In this document: in pieces, positions 21,551 through 29,515 of the stretch
How positions within the stretch are numbered: the first letter of the stretch is position 1
Layout: each line of letters begins with the position of its first letter
Assembly: GCA_934663775.1 (NCBI GenBank)
Contig: CAKUKU010000004.1
Location: forward strand, 62,001 to 126,000
DNA from: an uncultured Ellagibacter sp.
GTDB lineage: Bacteria > Actinomycetota > Coriobacteriia > Coriobacteriales > Eggerthellaceae
DNA: 64,000 nt
Reading direction: 5' to 3'
Translations under genes and position numbers: made by a program
Notes under the pieces: generated by a model
What the model was told of the DNA's origin: nothing
Seen by the model: only the letters and a program-made list of their open reading frames with translations
Databases searched by the model: none

Positions 21551-22886
21551 TGACTTCTCCCCCAAACTTCCATCCGGCCAAGCGGTCGGCGGCGATGTCG
21601 ATATCGAGATAATCCTCGCGTCCATCCATCAGGCGCGAGAAAGCGGTGAACAGGTAGTGCGCGTCGGTCGGTCCGGGCGACGCCTCGGGGTGGTACTGCA
21701 CCGAGAAGGCCGGGATGTCGAGGAATGCGACGCCCTCGGCCGTGCCGTCGTTCAAGTTCACATGCGTGAGCTGGATGCGGCCGAACTTCTCGTTGCGCAC
21801 GACGGGTGCCACGCGTTTTTCGACCCAGAAGCGCAAATCATCGTGATGTTCGGTCTCGCCCGCCGACTCCTCGGGGATAAGCTCGCCGAGCGTCGGGAAC
21901 AGAAGGCCGAAGCCGTGGTTTTGCGCGGTGATCTCGACGCGATGGGTGCGCAGGTTCATGACGGGATGGTTGCCGCCGCGATGGCCGAACTTGAGCTTCT
22001 CGATCTGAGCGCCCGCGGCCTTCGACATCATCTGGTGCCCAAGGCAGATGCCGAAGACGGGAACCTTGCCGAGCAGCTTTTCGACCTGGGAATACGTGCC
22101 CGAAACCGCATCGGGGTCGCCAGGGCCGTTGGAGAGGAACACGCCGTCGGGATTCATCGCGAGGACGTCCTCGGCGGGGGTGTCCCAGGGAACTGCGGTA
22201 AGCTCGCAGCCCACGCGCACGAGGTTTTGGAAGATGGAGAGCTTCGCGCCGCAATCGTAAGCGACGACCTTGTACTTCGCGGGTGCGGGGGCGGAAAGCG
22301 CAAACGCCTGGGTTTTCGGCAGGTCGTCAAGACCGAAGGTCGCCTTCTCGGAGCGAGAGACCGTCTCGGCGAGGTTCACGCCGACGATAGACTCGCTTGC
22401 GCGCACCTTTGCAAGGAGGCTCTCGGCGTCGGTGTCTGTCGTAGAGAGCACGGCGCGCTGGGCGCCGTTGTCGCGCACGTGGCGAACGAGGGCGCGCGTG
22501 TCGACGCCCTCGATGGCGACGACGTTGTTCTCGCGCAAAAAGTCGGGCAGCGAAAGCTCGCTGCGCCAGTTCGAGGGCACCTGGCACATGTCGCGCACGA
22601 CGAGCCCGCGCAACGCCGGCTTCTCGGACTGGCAGTCCTCGCGGTTCACGCCGTAGTTGCCGATCTGGGGGTAGGTCATCGTGATGATCTGGCCCGCGTA
22701 GCTCGGGTCGGTGATCACCTCGAGGTAGCCCTCCAAAGAGGTGTTGAAGCAGATTTCGCCGAACACTTCGCCCTGCGCCGCGCAAGAGGTGCCGCTGAAC
22801 ACAGCGCCATCTTCGAGCACGAGCAGCGCCGGTGCACCGAGCGGCTTCGAGGTGTTCTCGAGCAGCTTTTTCGTGATCTCGCTCAC
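21543..22886 (-). CDS. carA: Carbamoyl-phosphate synthase small subunit
   Basis: Glutaminase subunit that feeds ammonia to CarB. The N-terminal CPSase_sm_chain domain ([20 protein letters not shown]) is followed by a class I glutamine amidotransferase domain with the nucleophile Cys in [10 protein letters not shown] and His/Glu in [11 protein letters not shown]. The start is GTG at 22886 with AAAGGA upstream. At 447 residues it is somewhat longer than E. coli CarA, because of about 20 extra N-terminal residues and an insertion around [19 protein letters not shown]. Confidence 0.96.
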
Positions 22887-22959
22887 ATCGTTCCTTTCCG
22901 TTCAAGCCCGCCATCGCGGGCGTCATCCGCTATCGTATCGAAATCGCCGTAAAGGCGCC

Positions 22960-24264
22960 TTACTTTTTGACCGTGGAACAAACCACGCCGTCTTCCATCG
23001 TCGCGTAGCCGCCGACGAACACGTCGGTCGCGCGCCCACGAAGGTTCCACCCGACAAACGGCGTGTTCTGCGCCTTCGAGCAGAAGTCGTCTTTGGCAAC
23101 CGTCCACTCCGCGTCGGGGTCGATGACCGTCAGATCGGCGAGGGAGCCCGGCTCGATGGCCACGCGCTCGTCGCGCAGGATTGCCCGAGGGTTCACGGCC
23201 ATGAGCTCGACGAGGCGGCTCAAGCTAATCACGCCCTCGCCGACCAGGTGGGTGAGCATAAGGCCGAGCGAGGTCTCGATGCCGGTCATGCCGAAGGGGG
23301 CAAGCTCGAACTCGCGGTCTTTCTCGTAGGTCGCGTGCGGCGCGTGGTCGGTGACGATGGCGTCGACCGTGCCGTCGGCGAGGCCACGGCGAAGCGCGGC
23401 GACGTCGGCCTTCGTGCGAAGCGGCGGGTTCACCTTGTAGTTCGTATCGTAATCCTCGCCGATCATCGAGTCGTCGAGAAGCAGATGGTGCGGCGTGACC
23501 TCGCAGGTGACGGGCAGCCCCTCTGCCTTGGCTGCGCGGATGAGCTCAAGCCCGCGCGCGGTCGTGACGTGCTGCGCGTGGAAATGGCAGCCCGTCAGGC
23601 GGCAAAGCGCGATGTCGCGCATGATTTCGAGCTCCTCGCCTTCCGCAGGCCAACCTAAAAGGCCAAGGCGCGTGGAGCATTCCCCTTCGTTCACCTGACC
23701 CGCGCCCACGAGACCCTCGTCTTGGCAGTGGCACATGACAACGCGGTCGAACTGCTTGGCGTAGTCCATCGTGCGGCGCATCATGCCCGAGTCCTGCACG
23801 CCGCGCCCGTCGTCGGTAAATGCAACGGCGCCGTGGGCGACCATGTCCCCCATCTCGGAGAGCACCTCGCCTTTGAGCCCCTGCGTGAGTGCGCCCGACA
23901 CAAGCACGCGGCAGAAGCCGACTTCGGAAGCCTTGCGCTGCACGTATTCCACGATGGTCGCGTTGTCGCAGACGGGGTTCGTGTTCGGCATCGCGCACAC
24001 CGCTGTGAAGCCGCCGTGCGCAGCCGCCTTCGTCTCCGATTCGATGTCGCCTTTGTACTCGAATCCGGGGTCGCGCAAATGGACGTGCATATCCACCAGG
24101 CCGGGAACGACGATCTTTCCCGAAAGGTCACGCTCGATGCCCTTCGGCATCTCAAGGTCGTGGCCAATCTCCACGATGCGCCCATCGCGGATCAGGATGT
24201 CGGCAACCTCGTCGAGCCCAACCTGGGGGTCGAGAAGCCGCGCGTTCTTAAGCATCAACGCCAT
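22960..24264 (-). CDS. pyrC: Dihydroorotase
   Basis: Zinc amidohydrolase that cyclises carbamoyl aspartate to dihydroorotate. The metal motif DMHVHLRDPG and the PNTNPVCDN motif are typical of the class I (Gram-positive) type. Later metal ligands appear in MCHCQDEG and HAQHVTT, and the general-base Asp in VTDHAPHA. At 434 residues the length is standard. AGGAGGAA precedes the ATG, which lies inside the end of pyrB (17-base overlap). Confidence 0.96.
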   Translation of the reverse strand: MALMLKNARLLDPQVGLDEVADILIRDGRIVEIGHDLEMPKGIERDLSGKIVVPGLVDMHVHLRDPGFEYKGDIESETKAAAHGGFTAVCAMPNTNPVCDNATIVEYVQRKASEVGFCRVLVSGALTQGLKGEVLSEMGDMVAHGAVAFTDDGRGVQDSGMMRRTMDYAKQFDRVVMCHCQDEGLVGAGQVNEGECSTRLGLLGWPAEGEELEIMRDIALCRLTGCHFHAQHVTTARGLELIRAAKAEGLPVTCEVTPHHLLLDDSMIGEDYDTNYKVNPPLRTKADVAALRRGLADGTVDAIVTDHAPHATYEKDREFELAPFGMTGIETSLGLMLTHLVGEGVISLSRLVELMAVNPRAILRDERVAIEPGSLADLTVIDPDAEWTVAKDDFCSKAQNTPFVGWNLRGRATDVFVGGYATMEDGVVCSTVKK

Positions 24265-25192
24265 TGTCGGTTCCTCCTAACAGCAGATAGAGAACGGCCA
24301 TGCGGACAAGCACGCCGGAATAGACCTGGTCTAAGATAACGGAGCGCTGCGGATTGTCGCACATGTAGTCATCGAGCTCGACGCCGCGGTTCACCGGTCC
24401 CGGATGGCAAACGATGGCGTCGGGGCGCATGAGCTTCTCGCGCTCCTCGGTCAGGCCGAAGAGCAGGTTGTACTCGCGAAGGCTCGGGTACGGCGCGCCC
24501 TCGAGGCGCTCGCGCTGGATGCGCAGCATGTAGACCACGTCGAGCTCGGGCAGCGCCGCGTCGAGGTCGCTCGTGATTTCGTCGGCCCCTAAGATTTCGG
24601 GAGCTGCCGGCATGAGTGTCGGCGGTGCGATGACGGTGACGTGGGCGCCCATGATCTTGAGCGCGGGGATGAGCGAGCCGCAGACGCGCGAATGGCCGAT
24701 GTCGCCGACGATTCCGACGCGAAGGCCCTCGATGTGCCCGAAGCGCTCGCGGATGGTGTACAGGTCGAGCAGCGCCTGGGTTGGATGCTGATGCTTGCCG
24801 TCACCTGCGCAGATGACGGACACGCCGGAAACATCGGCGACCTTGCGCGGAGCACCTGCGTGTTTGTCTCGCACGACGATGGCATCGATCTTGTACGAGC
24901 AGAGCGTCTGCACGGTGTCGCGCAAGCTCTCGCCCTTCACCGTGGAGGTAGAGGACCCACCGAAGTTGAGCGTATCGCACGACAGGCGCTTCTCAGCGAG
25001 CTCGAACGACGAGCGCGTGCGGGTCGAAGGCTCGTTGAACATGTTCACGACCGTGAAACCCTTGAGCGTCGGCACCTTCTTGATGCGCCGCTCGTTCACC
25101 GCGCGGAAGCTTGCGGCGGTGTCGAGGATCCGCGTGATGTCTTCCGCGGAGTATTCCGAGATGTTGATGAGGTGCTTGTGGTTGAAGGCCAT
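24248..25192 (-). CDS. pyrB: Aspartate carbamoyltransferase catalytic subunit
   Basis: Transfers carbamoyl to aspartate, the committed pyrimidine step. The carbamoyl-phosphate loop PSTRTRSSFELAEKR and the HPTQALLDLYTI motif are intact. HPGPVNRGVELD near the end is the aspartate-side motif. At 314 residues it is a standard catalytic chain. No pyrI regulatory chain is next to it, which suggests control through PyrR. It starts five bases after pyrR. Confidence 0.97.
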   Translation of the reverse strand: MAFNHKHLINISEYSAEDITRILDTAASFRAVNERRIKKVPTLKGFTVVNMFNEPSTRTRSSFELAEKRLSCDTLNFGGSSTSTVKGESLRDTVQTLCSYKIDAIVVRDKHAGAPRKVADVSGVSVICAGDGKHQHPTQALLDLYTIRERFGHIEGLRVGIVGDIGHSRVCGSLIPALKIMGAHVTVIAPPTLMPAAPEILGADEITSDLDAALPELDVVYMLRIQRERLEGAPYPSLREYNLLFGLTEEREKLMRPDAIVCHPGPVNRGVELDDYMCDNPQRSVILDQVYSGVLVRMAVLYLLLGGTDNGVDA

Positions 25193-25197
25193 GGCTG

Positions 25198-25806
25198 CTA
25201 CGCCTCCTTTTCCTGGGGCTGATCAGAGCCAAGCGGGGCGGATCCCGCACGGTCCCCCGGCGCCATTTCAAGGACCTCGACGGCAGAGACGCCATCGACC
25301 TCTTCCAGGAAGAGGCGGACGTTCTCGTGCGACGAGGAGGGGACGTTCTTGCCGACGAAATCGGCGCGGATGGGAAGCTCGCGGTGTCCGCGGTCGACGA
25401 GGACCGCAAGCTGCACGCAGGAGGGGCGGCCGAAATCGCTTAGCGCGTCGAGCGCCGCGCGGATAGTGCGGCCGGTGAACAGGACGTCGTCCACGAGCAC
25501 AACGGTCAGCCCGTCGATGTCGAAGCGGATGTCGGTCGAGTGGACCTCGGGGGAAAGATGCGTCGCGAAATCGTCGCGATAGAAGCTGATATCGAGCGCG
25601 CCGAGCGGTACGTCGGTGCCCTCGATCTGCTTGATCTTGCTCGCAAGGCGATGCGCGAGCAGGTCGCCTCGGGTGAGGATTCCCACCAAGGCGATGTTCG
25701 AGGCACCGTGGTTGGCCTCGAGAATCTGGTGCGCGATGCGCGTGAGCGATCGCTCTATTTCGTCTGCGTCCATGCAGACGGATTTCACTGTTCTAGTATC
25801 TGTCAT
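25198..25806 (-). CDS. pyrR: Pyrimidine operon regulator PyrR
   Basis: RNA-binding regulator related to phosphoribosyltransferases; with UMP bound it attenuates or represses its own operon, and many homologues also have uracil phosphoribosyltransferase activity. The PRPP loop is [28 protein letters not shown] and the basic surface residues of the family are present. I chose the ATG at 25806 (MTDTRTVKS) over the open frame to 25869. A C-terminal tail of about 25 residues ([19 protein letters not shown]) goes beyond the usual end. Confidence 0.94.
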   Translation of the reverse strand: MTDTRTVKSVCMDADEIERSLTRIAHQILEANHGASNIALVGILTRGDLLAHRLASKIKQIEGTDVPLGALDISFYRDDFATHLSPEVHSTDIRFDIDGLTVVLVDDVLFTGRTIRAALDALSDFGRPSCVQLAVLVDRGHRELPIRADFVGKNVPSSSHENVRLFLEEVDGVSAVEVLEMAPGDRAGSAPLGSDQPQEKEA

Positions 25807-25937
25807 TCGCACCCTCTTCCAATCAGGGATGCAGGCAGACCGCTCGGTTCTGCGATAGTGCGACTTCACCTGGGTGAATCGCCCGCGCTCCTTGTCGGTC
25901 TCTCTGTACCGCTTTTAAAGGACTGCACGCAAGTATA
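25807..25937 (-). promoter_or_regulatory. pyr operon leader with candidate PyrR-binding RNA
   Basis: On the minus strand a TATACT -10 (25932-25937) is followed by a small stem CGGU/ACCG whose loop holds ACAGAGAG, then ACAAGGAG (25890-25911). This resembles the CAGAGAGG...AAGG core of PyrR-binding loops. Two more hairpins follow: 25860-25882 (stem of TTCACC/GGTGAA plus GCGA/TCGC) and 25835-25853. No U-tract follows, so control by translation or an unusual terminator is more likely than Bacillus-type attenuation. Confidence 0.6.
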
Positions 25938-25970
25938 GGGCAGCTTCGCGCCGCGCGAAACCCCGAAACG

Positions 25971-27245
25971 CTACATCGGCGGAAAACGCACGATTAGATA
26001 GATCGCCGACACGGCGACGGTCGCAAGCATCGTGGGAAAGCCGACTTTGAAGAAGTGCGCGAACGTGATGGCGTGGCCGTTCTTGCGCGAGATGTCGGAC
26101 ATGACGACGTTCGCCGACGCGCCGATGAGCGTGCCATTGCCGCCGAGGCAGGCGCCGAGCGAGACCGCCCACCACAGGGGCGCGACGTCCATGCCGGTCG
26201 CCTCCATGGAGAGCAGGATCGGGATCATCGTGGCGACGAACGGGATGTTGTCGAGGAAGCTCGACACGATGGCCGAGGCGAAGAGCAGCACGAGCATGGC
26301 GACGAACGTCGAGCCGCCCGTGACGTCGATCAGCGCCTGCGCGAGCATGCCGATGACGCCCACCTCCGAGAGCGCGCCGACGATGATGAACAGGCCCGCG
26401 AAGAAGACGAGCGTGGTCCACTCGACGTGCGCGAGGGCCTCCTCGATGCGCTCGCCGGAGATCAGCATGAGGATGCCCGCCGCGGTCAGCGCGACAACGC
26501 AGGACTCGATGCCGAGCGAGCCGTGGACCATGAAGCCCACGACGACGAGGATGATCATGATAACGCTCTGGCGAAGCAGGATGGGGTTCTTGATCTCCTC
26601 GCGCTCGTCGAGGCCCGCGAGCGCGTTTTTGTGCGCATCGTCGACGTGCAGCTTGCGGCCAAACATCAGGTAGAAGAGCGCGAGCATCACGACGAGCGAG
26701 AGCAGCGCAGCCGGCGTGTCGTAGAGGACGAAGTCGACGAACGAGTAGCCCGCAGCCGAGCCGATCATGATGTTGGGCGGGTCGCCGATCAGCGTCGCCG
26801 TGCCGCCGATGTTGGATGCCATGATCTCGGCGAGGAAGAACGGCACCGCGTCGATGTCGAGCAGGCGGCACACCGTGATGGTCATGGGGCCGATCAGAAG
26901 CACCGTGGTCACGTTGTCGAGCAGCGCCGAGAGCACGGCGGTCAGGCACACGAACATGATCATGACGTGCCACGGGTTTCCCTTCGCGAGGCGCGCGCAC
27001 TTGATGGCCAAATACTCGAAGATGCCCGAGAGCTTCACCACGGCGACGAAGAGCATCATGCCCAGAAGAACGCCGAGCGTGTTGAAGTCCACATGGCTCA
27101 TGGCCTGGTCGAAGGTGACGACATGGACGATGAGCAGCACCATCGCACCCACGATGGCGACGAGCGCTCGGTGCACCTTCTCGGTCATGATGGCGACCAT
27201 CGCGGCGATAAACACCACTACAGCAATGATTTGGGAAACGTCCAT
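25971..27245 (-). CDS. ArsB/NhaD-family membrane transporter
   Basis: Polytopic carrier of the ion-transporter superfamily. About 11-12 hydrophobic helices are evident, with a repeated signature NIGGTATLIGDPPNIMIG in the first half and CLGGNGTLIGASANVVM in the second. These are the two inverted re-entrant substrate-binding loops of the NhaD/ArsB/citrate transporters. The start at 27245 has GAGG eight bases upstream; a GTG lies at 27254. The substrate (sodium/proton, arsenite, dicarboxylate) cannot be told from sequence. No arsenic genes are adjacent. Confidence 0.85.
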   Translation of the reverse strand: MDVSQIIAVVVFIAAMVAIMTEKVHRALVAIVGAMVLLIVHVVTFDQAMSHVDFNTLGVLLGMMLFVAVVKLSGIFEYLAIKCARLAKGNPWHVMIMFVCLTAVLSALLDNVTTVLLIGPMTITVCRLLDIDAVPFFLAEIMASNIGGTATLIGDPPNIMIGSAAGYSFVDFVLYDTPAALLSLVVMLALFYLMFGRKLHVDDAHKNALAGLDEREEIKNPILLRQSVIMIILVVVGFMVHGSLGIESCVVALTAAGILMLISGERIEEALAHVEWTTLVFFAGLFIIVGALSEVGVIGMLAQALIDVTGGSTFVAMLVLLFASAIVSSFLDNIPFVATMIPILLSMEATGMDVAPLWWAVSLGACLGGNGTLIGASANVVMSDISRKNGHAITFAHFFKVGFPTMLATVAVSAIYLIVRFPPM

Positions 27246-27295
27246 GCCTTGCACCTCTACCGTTCTAGCATTTCAGCAATTGCAAAACGTTCGAA

Positions 27296-27301
27296 ATTAT
27301 A
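27296..27301 (-). promoter_or_regulatory. Candidate -10 (TATAAT) of the ArsB/NhaD-type transporter
   Basis: A perfect TATAAT on the minus strand, 50 bases before the chosen ATG. No good -35 at 16-18 bases. Upstream, GCCGCC/GGCGG repeats around 27331-27355 could form the terminator of the preceding gene. Confidence 0.4.
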
Positions 27302-27394
27302 GGCGTCTTTTGTTTCAAGTGTGCTAAATACCGCCGACGCCAATCCGTAAATGGCGGCTGCGATTCCGAGACGGGGGGTTTGGACAGCTGCTGG

Positions 27395-28219
27395 CTATTC
27401 GCCGAAGAAGGCGCGAGCGGCGCGCGCCGAGGGAAGATCCTTGCCGTTCTCGGCGGCGAAGCGCATGCAGCCCGCCGCCGCGTCGCGGTTGCCCGCCGCC
27501 GCATGAAGCTCACCCTCCTTGCAGGCGTACACGACACGCAATCGCATGCACTGCTCGTGGTTTCCCCAGATGGAACGGTAGAGTCCCATGAGCTTCGCGT
27601 CGTCATGCGCGATTTCGGCACAGGCGACGTCGCGCGACCACGCGAGATACGAGCGGCGTTGCTGAGTTACGGGATCGTCGCCCAAGTTCGGAAGCGCGAG
27701 CGCCTCGTTTGCCAGCGCTATGACGCGTTCGTTGTCGAACAAGCTTGCTACCAGGGGAATCAAATCCGCATAGAGCGCGAGCTTCGCCTCGTCGGTCGGG
27801 GCGTCCTTCACGCTGTCCTGGATCATGAGCCCGAAGCTCGCCGCTTCGCTTGTGCGGCCGGCGTTGATGAGCGCGCAGGCGTAGAAGGACACGAACCATG
27901 CGGGAAGTTCGCCCAAAGGCGGCTCGGCAGAGTTCGCGATGGCCCGCGAGCCCTCGAGGAAGCTGTCGATATCGCAGTCGTCGTTGTAGAGCGACACGAG
28001 CTTCTCGAGCTTCGTTTGCCCGGCTTGCGCGAACAGGCGAGTGAACACGAACATGCCGGCGAGCAGGAGTACCACCGAAACGCCCGCGCCCGCAGCGGTA
28101 AAGCCCATCGCGCGCCCCTCGATGTTCGACCAGATGAAGACCACGACGAGGGGAATGGCGACGGCAATAGCACAAGCCGCTATCTCATAGCGTTTGAAAT
28201 ACGTAAGCACGAACTTCAC
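27395..28219 (-). CDS. Membrane-anchored protein with TPR-like helical C-terminus, unknown function
   Basis: 274 residues. Two transmembrane helices lie near the N-terminus (about 11-31 and 40-60), followed by about 200 residues of helical, alanine-rich sequence resembling degenerate tetratricopeptide repeats (AWFVSFYACALINAGRTSEA, SYLAWSRDVACAEIAHDD, ACKEGELHAAAGNRDAAAGC). The start is GTG at 28219; a second GTG three codons on has better spacing to AAGGGTG. I do not recognise the family. It lies behind the formate/nitrite channel, with a 48-base gap, and may be cotranscribed. Confidence 0.7.
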   Translation of the reverse strand: MKFVLTYFKRYEIAACAIAVAIPLVVVFIWSNIEGRAMGFTAAGAGVSVVLLLAGMFVFTRLFAQAGQTKLEKLVSLYNDDCDIDSFLEGSRAIANSAEPPLGELPAWFVSFYACALINAGRTSEAASFGLMIQDSVKDAPTDEAKLALYADLIPLVASLFDNERVIALANEALALPNLGDDPVTQQRRSYLAWSRDVACAEIAHDDAKLMGLYRSIWGNHEQCMRLRVVYACKEGELHAAAGNRDAAAGCMRFAAENGKDLPSARAARAFFGE

Positions 28220-28267
28220 CCTTCCCCGTTGACTGTTGAAAGGTAAGTGTAGCGTATGCGCGCGGGT

Positions 28268-29086
28268 TTACGCGCGATTCTCACGAGTTCGATACGCGAA
28301 CCAATACGCCGCGCCGACCGCCACGCCGCCGACGATGTTGCCGAGCGTCGCGATGACGATGTTCGCGACGAGCCCCGCGAGCGTGATCGCCCCCGGGTTG
28401 CCGACGCCGAGCGTGTTCATGAGAAGCCCGCTCGGAAGGAAGAACATGTTCGCCACGCAGTGCTCGAACCCGCAGGCCACAAACGCAGTGATGGGAAGAA
28501 AGATGCCGAGCACCTTATCGACCACCGAGCGGGCGGAAAAGCCGATCCACACGGCCAGGCACACGAGCACGTTGCAGAGAATGCCCTTCGCGAAGATGGT
28601 GGCGGGTGCAAGTGAGGCCTTCGAGGAAGCAACGTTTACCATGGTCGTCCCGACCGCTCCCCCGTTCATCGCGCCCATCTGCGAGGCGCATACGAGGAAC
28701 ACGACGACGAGCGAGCCGGCAAGATTTCCCAGCCACACAATTGCCCAGTTGCGCGCGAGCTGGCCTGAGCCGATCTTTTTCGAGAACAGCGAGCACACCA
28801 TAAGCGAGTTGCCGGTGAAAAGCTCCGCGCCGCAGCAGAGCACGAGCACGAGGCCTAAGCAGAAGCAAGCGCCACCGCCAGCGCGTTGCACGGCGAAAGG
28901 AAGCGATGAATCGCTTGTGAACAGGCAAAAGAACATTGCGCCGAAGCCGATGAAGGCGCCTGCGAGCATCGCAGCGACAAACATGCGGCCAGCGGGCATC
29001 GAGCCCTTCGAGATGCCGAGGGTCTCTGCCTTCGCCTCGGTTTGAGCCGGGCTTAACGCGTCGACGGAAATTGATTGATCTGCCAT
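28268..29086 (-). CDS. Formate/nitrite transporter (FNT) family channel
   Basis: Pentameric channel for formate, nitrite or related small anions. Six transmembrane segments and the two family motifs are visible: CCGAELFTGNSLM (first re-entrant loop) and CGFEHCVANMFF (central His loop). I chose MADQSISVD at 29086, preceded by GGGGGGAA. Whether the substrate is formate (FocA) or nitrite (NirC) cannot be decided. The adjacent tRNA-Sec is compatible with a formate link, since many formate dehydrogenases contain selenocysteine. Confidence 0.9.
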   Translation of the reverse strand: MADQSISVDALSPAQTEAKAETLGISKGSMPAGRMFVAAMLAGAFIGFGAMFFCLFTSDSSLPFAVQRAGGGACFCLGLVLVLCCGAELFTGNSLMVCSLFSKKIGSGQLARNWAIVWLGNLAGSLVVVFLVCASQMGAMNGGAVGTTMVNVASSKASLAPATIFAKGILCNVLVCLAVWIGFSARSVVDKVLGIFLPITAFVACGFEHCVANMFFLPSGLLMNTLGVGNPGAITLAGLVANIVIATLGNIVGGVAVGAAYWFAYRTRENRA

Positions 29087-29165
29087 AATTCCCCCCCATT
29101 TCCTGGAAAAGACAACAAGCACGCAAGCACCTTGCGGCGCCGATCACGTCGTTTCATGGAAATAC

Positions 29166-29262
29166 TGGCGGAGATGCGTGCGAATCGAACACACCCAAGA
29201 CGTTCTGCGCGCCTCACAACGGCTTTGAAGGCCGCGGGGCCCACCAGGACCCATCCATCTCC
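29166..29262 (-). tRNA. selC: Selenocysteine tRNA (anticodon UCA)
   Basis: 97 bases including an encoded CCA (29166-29168). The acceptor pairs GGAGATG with CATCTCC. The D stem GGGTCC/GGGCCC is six base pairs, as in tRNA-Sec. The anticodon loop CTTCAAA has TCA at 29226-29228. The variable arm is long (stem GAGGCG with CGTCTT), and the T arm is GTGTG-TTCGATT-CGCAC. The eighth acceptor pair would be G-G, which is odd. The gene lies 79 bases upstream of the FNT start on the same strand. Confidence 0.95.
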
Positions 29263-29289
29263 AAGAAGAAAGCTTCCTAAAGCGTGACA

Positions 29290-29295
29290 ATCATA
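29290..29295 (-). promoter_or_regulatory. Candidate -10 of selC
   Basis: TATGAT on the minus strand, 27 bases before the tRNA 5' end, which would leave a leader of about 20 bases for RNase P. No convincing -35 hexamer. Confidence 0.4.
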
Positions 29296-29338
29296 CCGCA
29301 TGCCCGCGCGCAACTCCCGACTCGTTGAGCAAAGGGCG

Positions 29339-29367
29339 AAAAATCCCGCCAATGACACCACGGCGGG
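29339..29367 (-). terminator. Intrinsic terminator of the hybrid kinase gene
   Basis: Minus-strand CCCGCC/GGCGGG stem (29362-29367 with 29345-29350), 11-base loop, then ATTTTT. It lies about 150 bases after the kinase stop and before the selC promoter. The rest of this 253-base gap shows nothing identifiable. Confidence 0.7.
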
Positions 29368-29515
29368 CGCAATTACGGAGGCACCTTAGCTACACAAGAT
29401 ATGCTTCCGTAATGCCGAACGGCACGAACATCAGCAAGGTCCCTACGAAAGGCACAGCAAGAAGCCGAAGCGGACAACACGAACATCAGCAGGCAAACGC
29501 AAAACGGGCAAAGCA

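Noticed and set aside
26055..27302. Plus-strand open frame of 415 codons, His/Arg/Asp-rich
   Set aside because: Complement of the hydrophobic ArsB/NhaD transporter; antisense of Val/Ile/Leu codons yields this composition.
29053..29361. Minus-strand open frame of about 100 codons covering the tRNA-Sec gene
   Set aside because: It crosses tRNA-Sec and the FNT start and has no ribosome site; tRNA structure explains the sequence.
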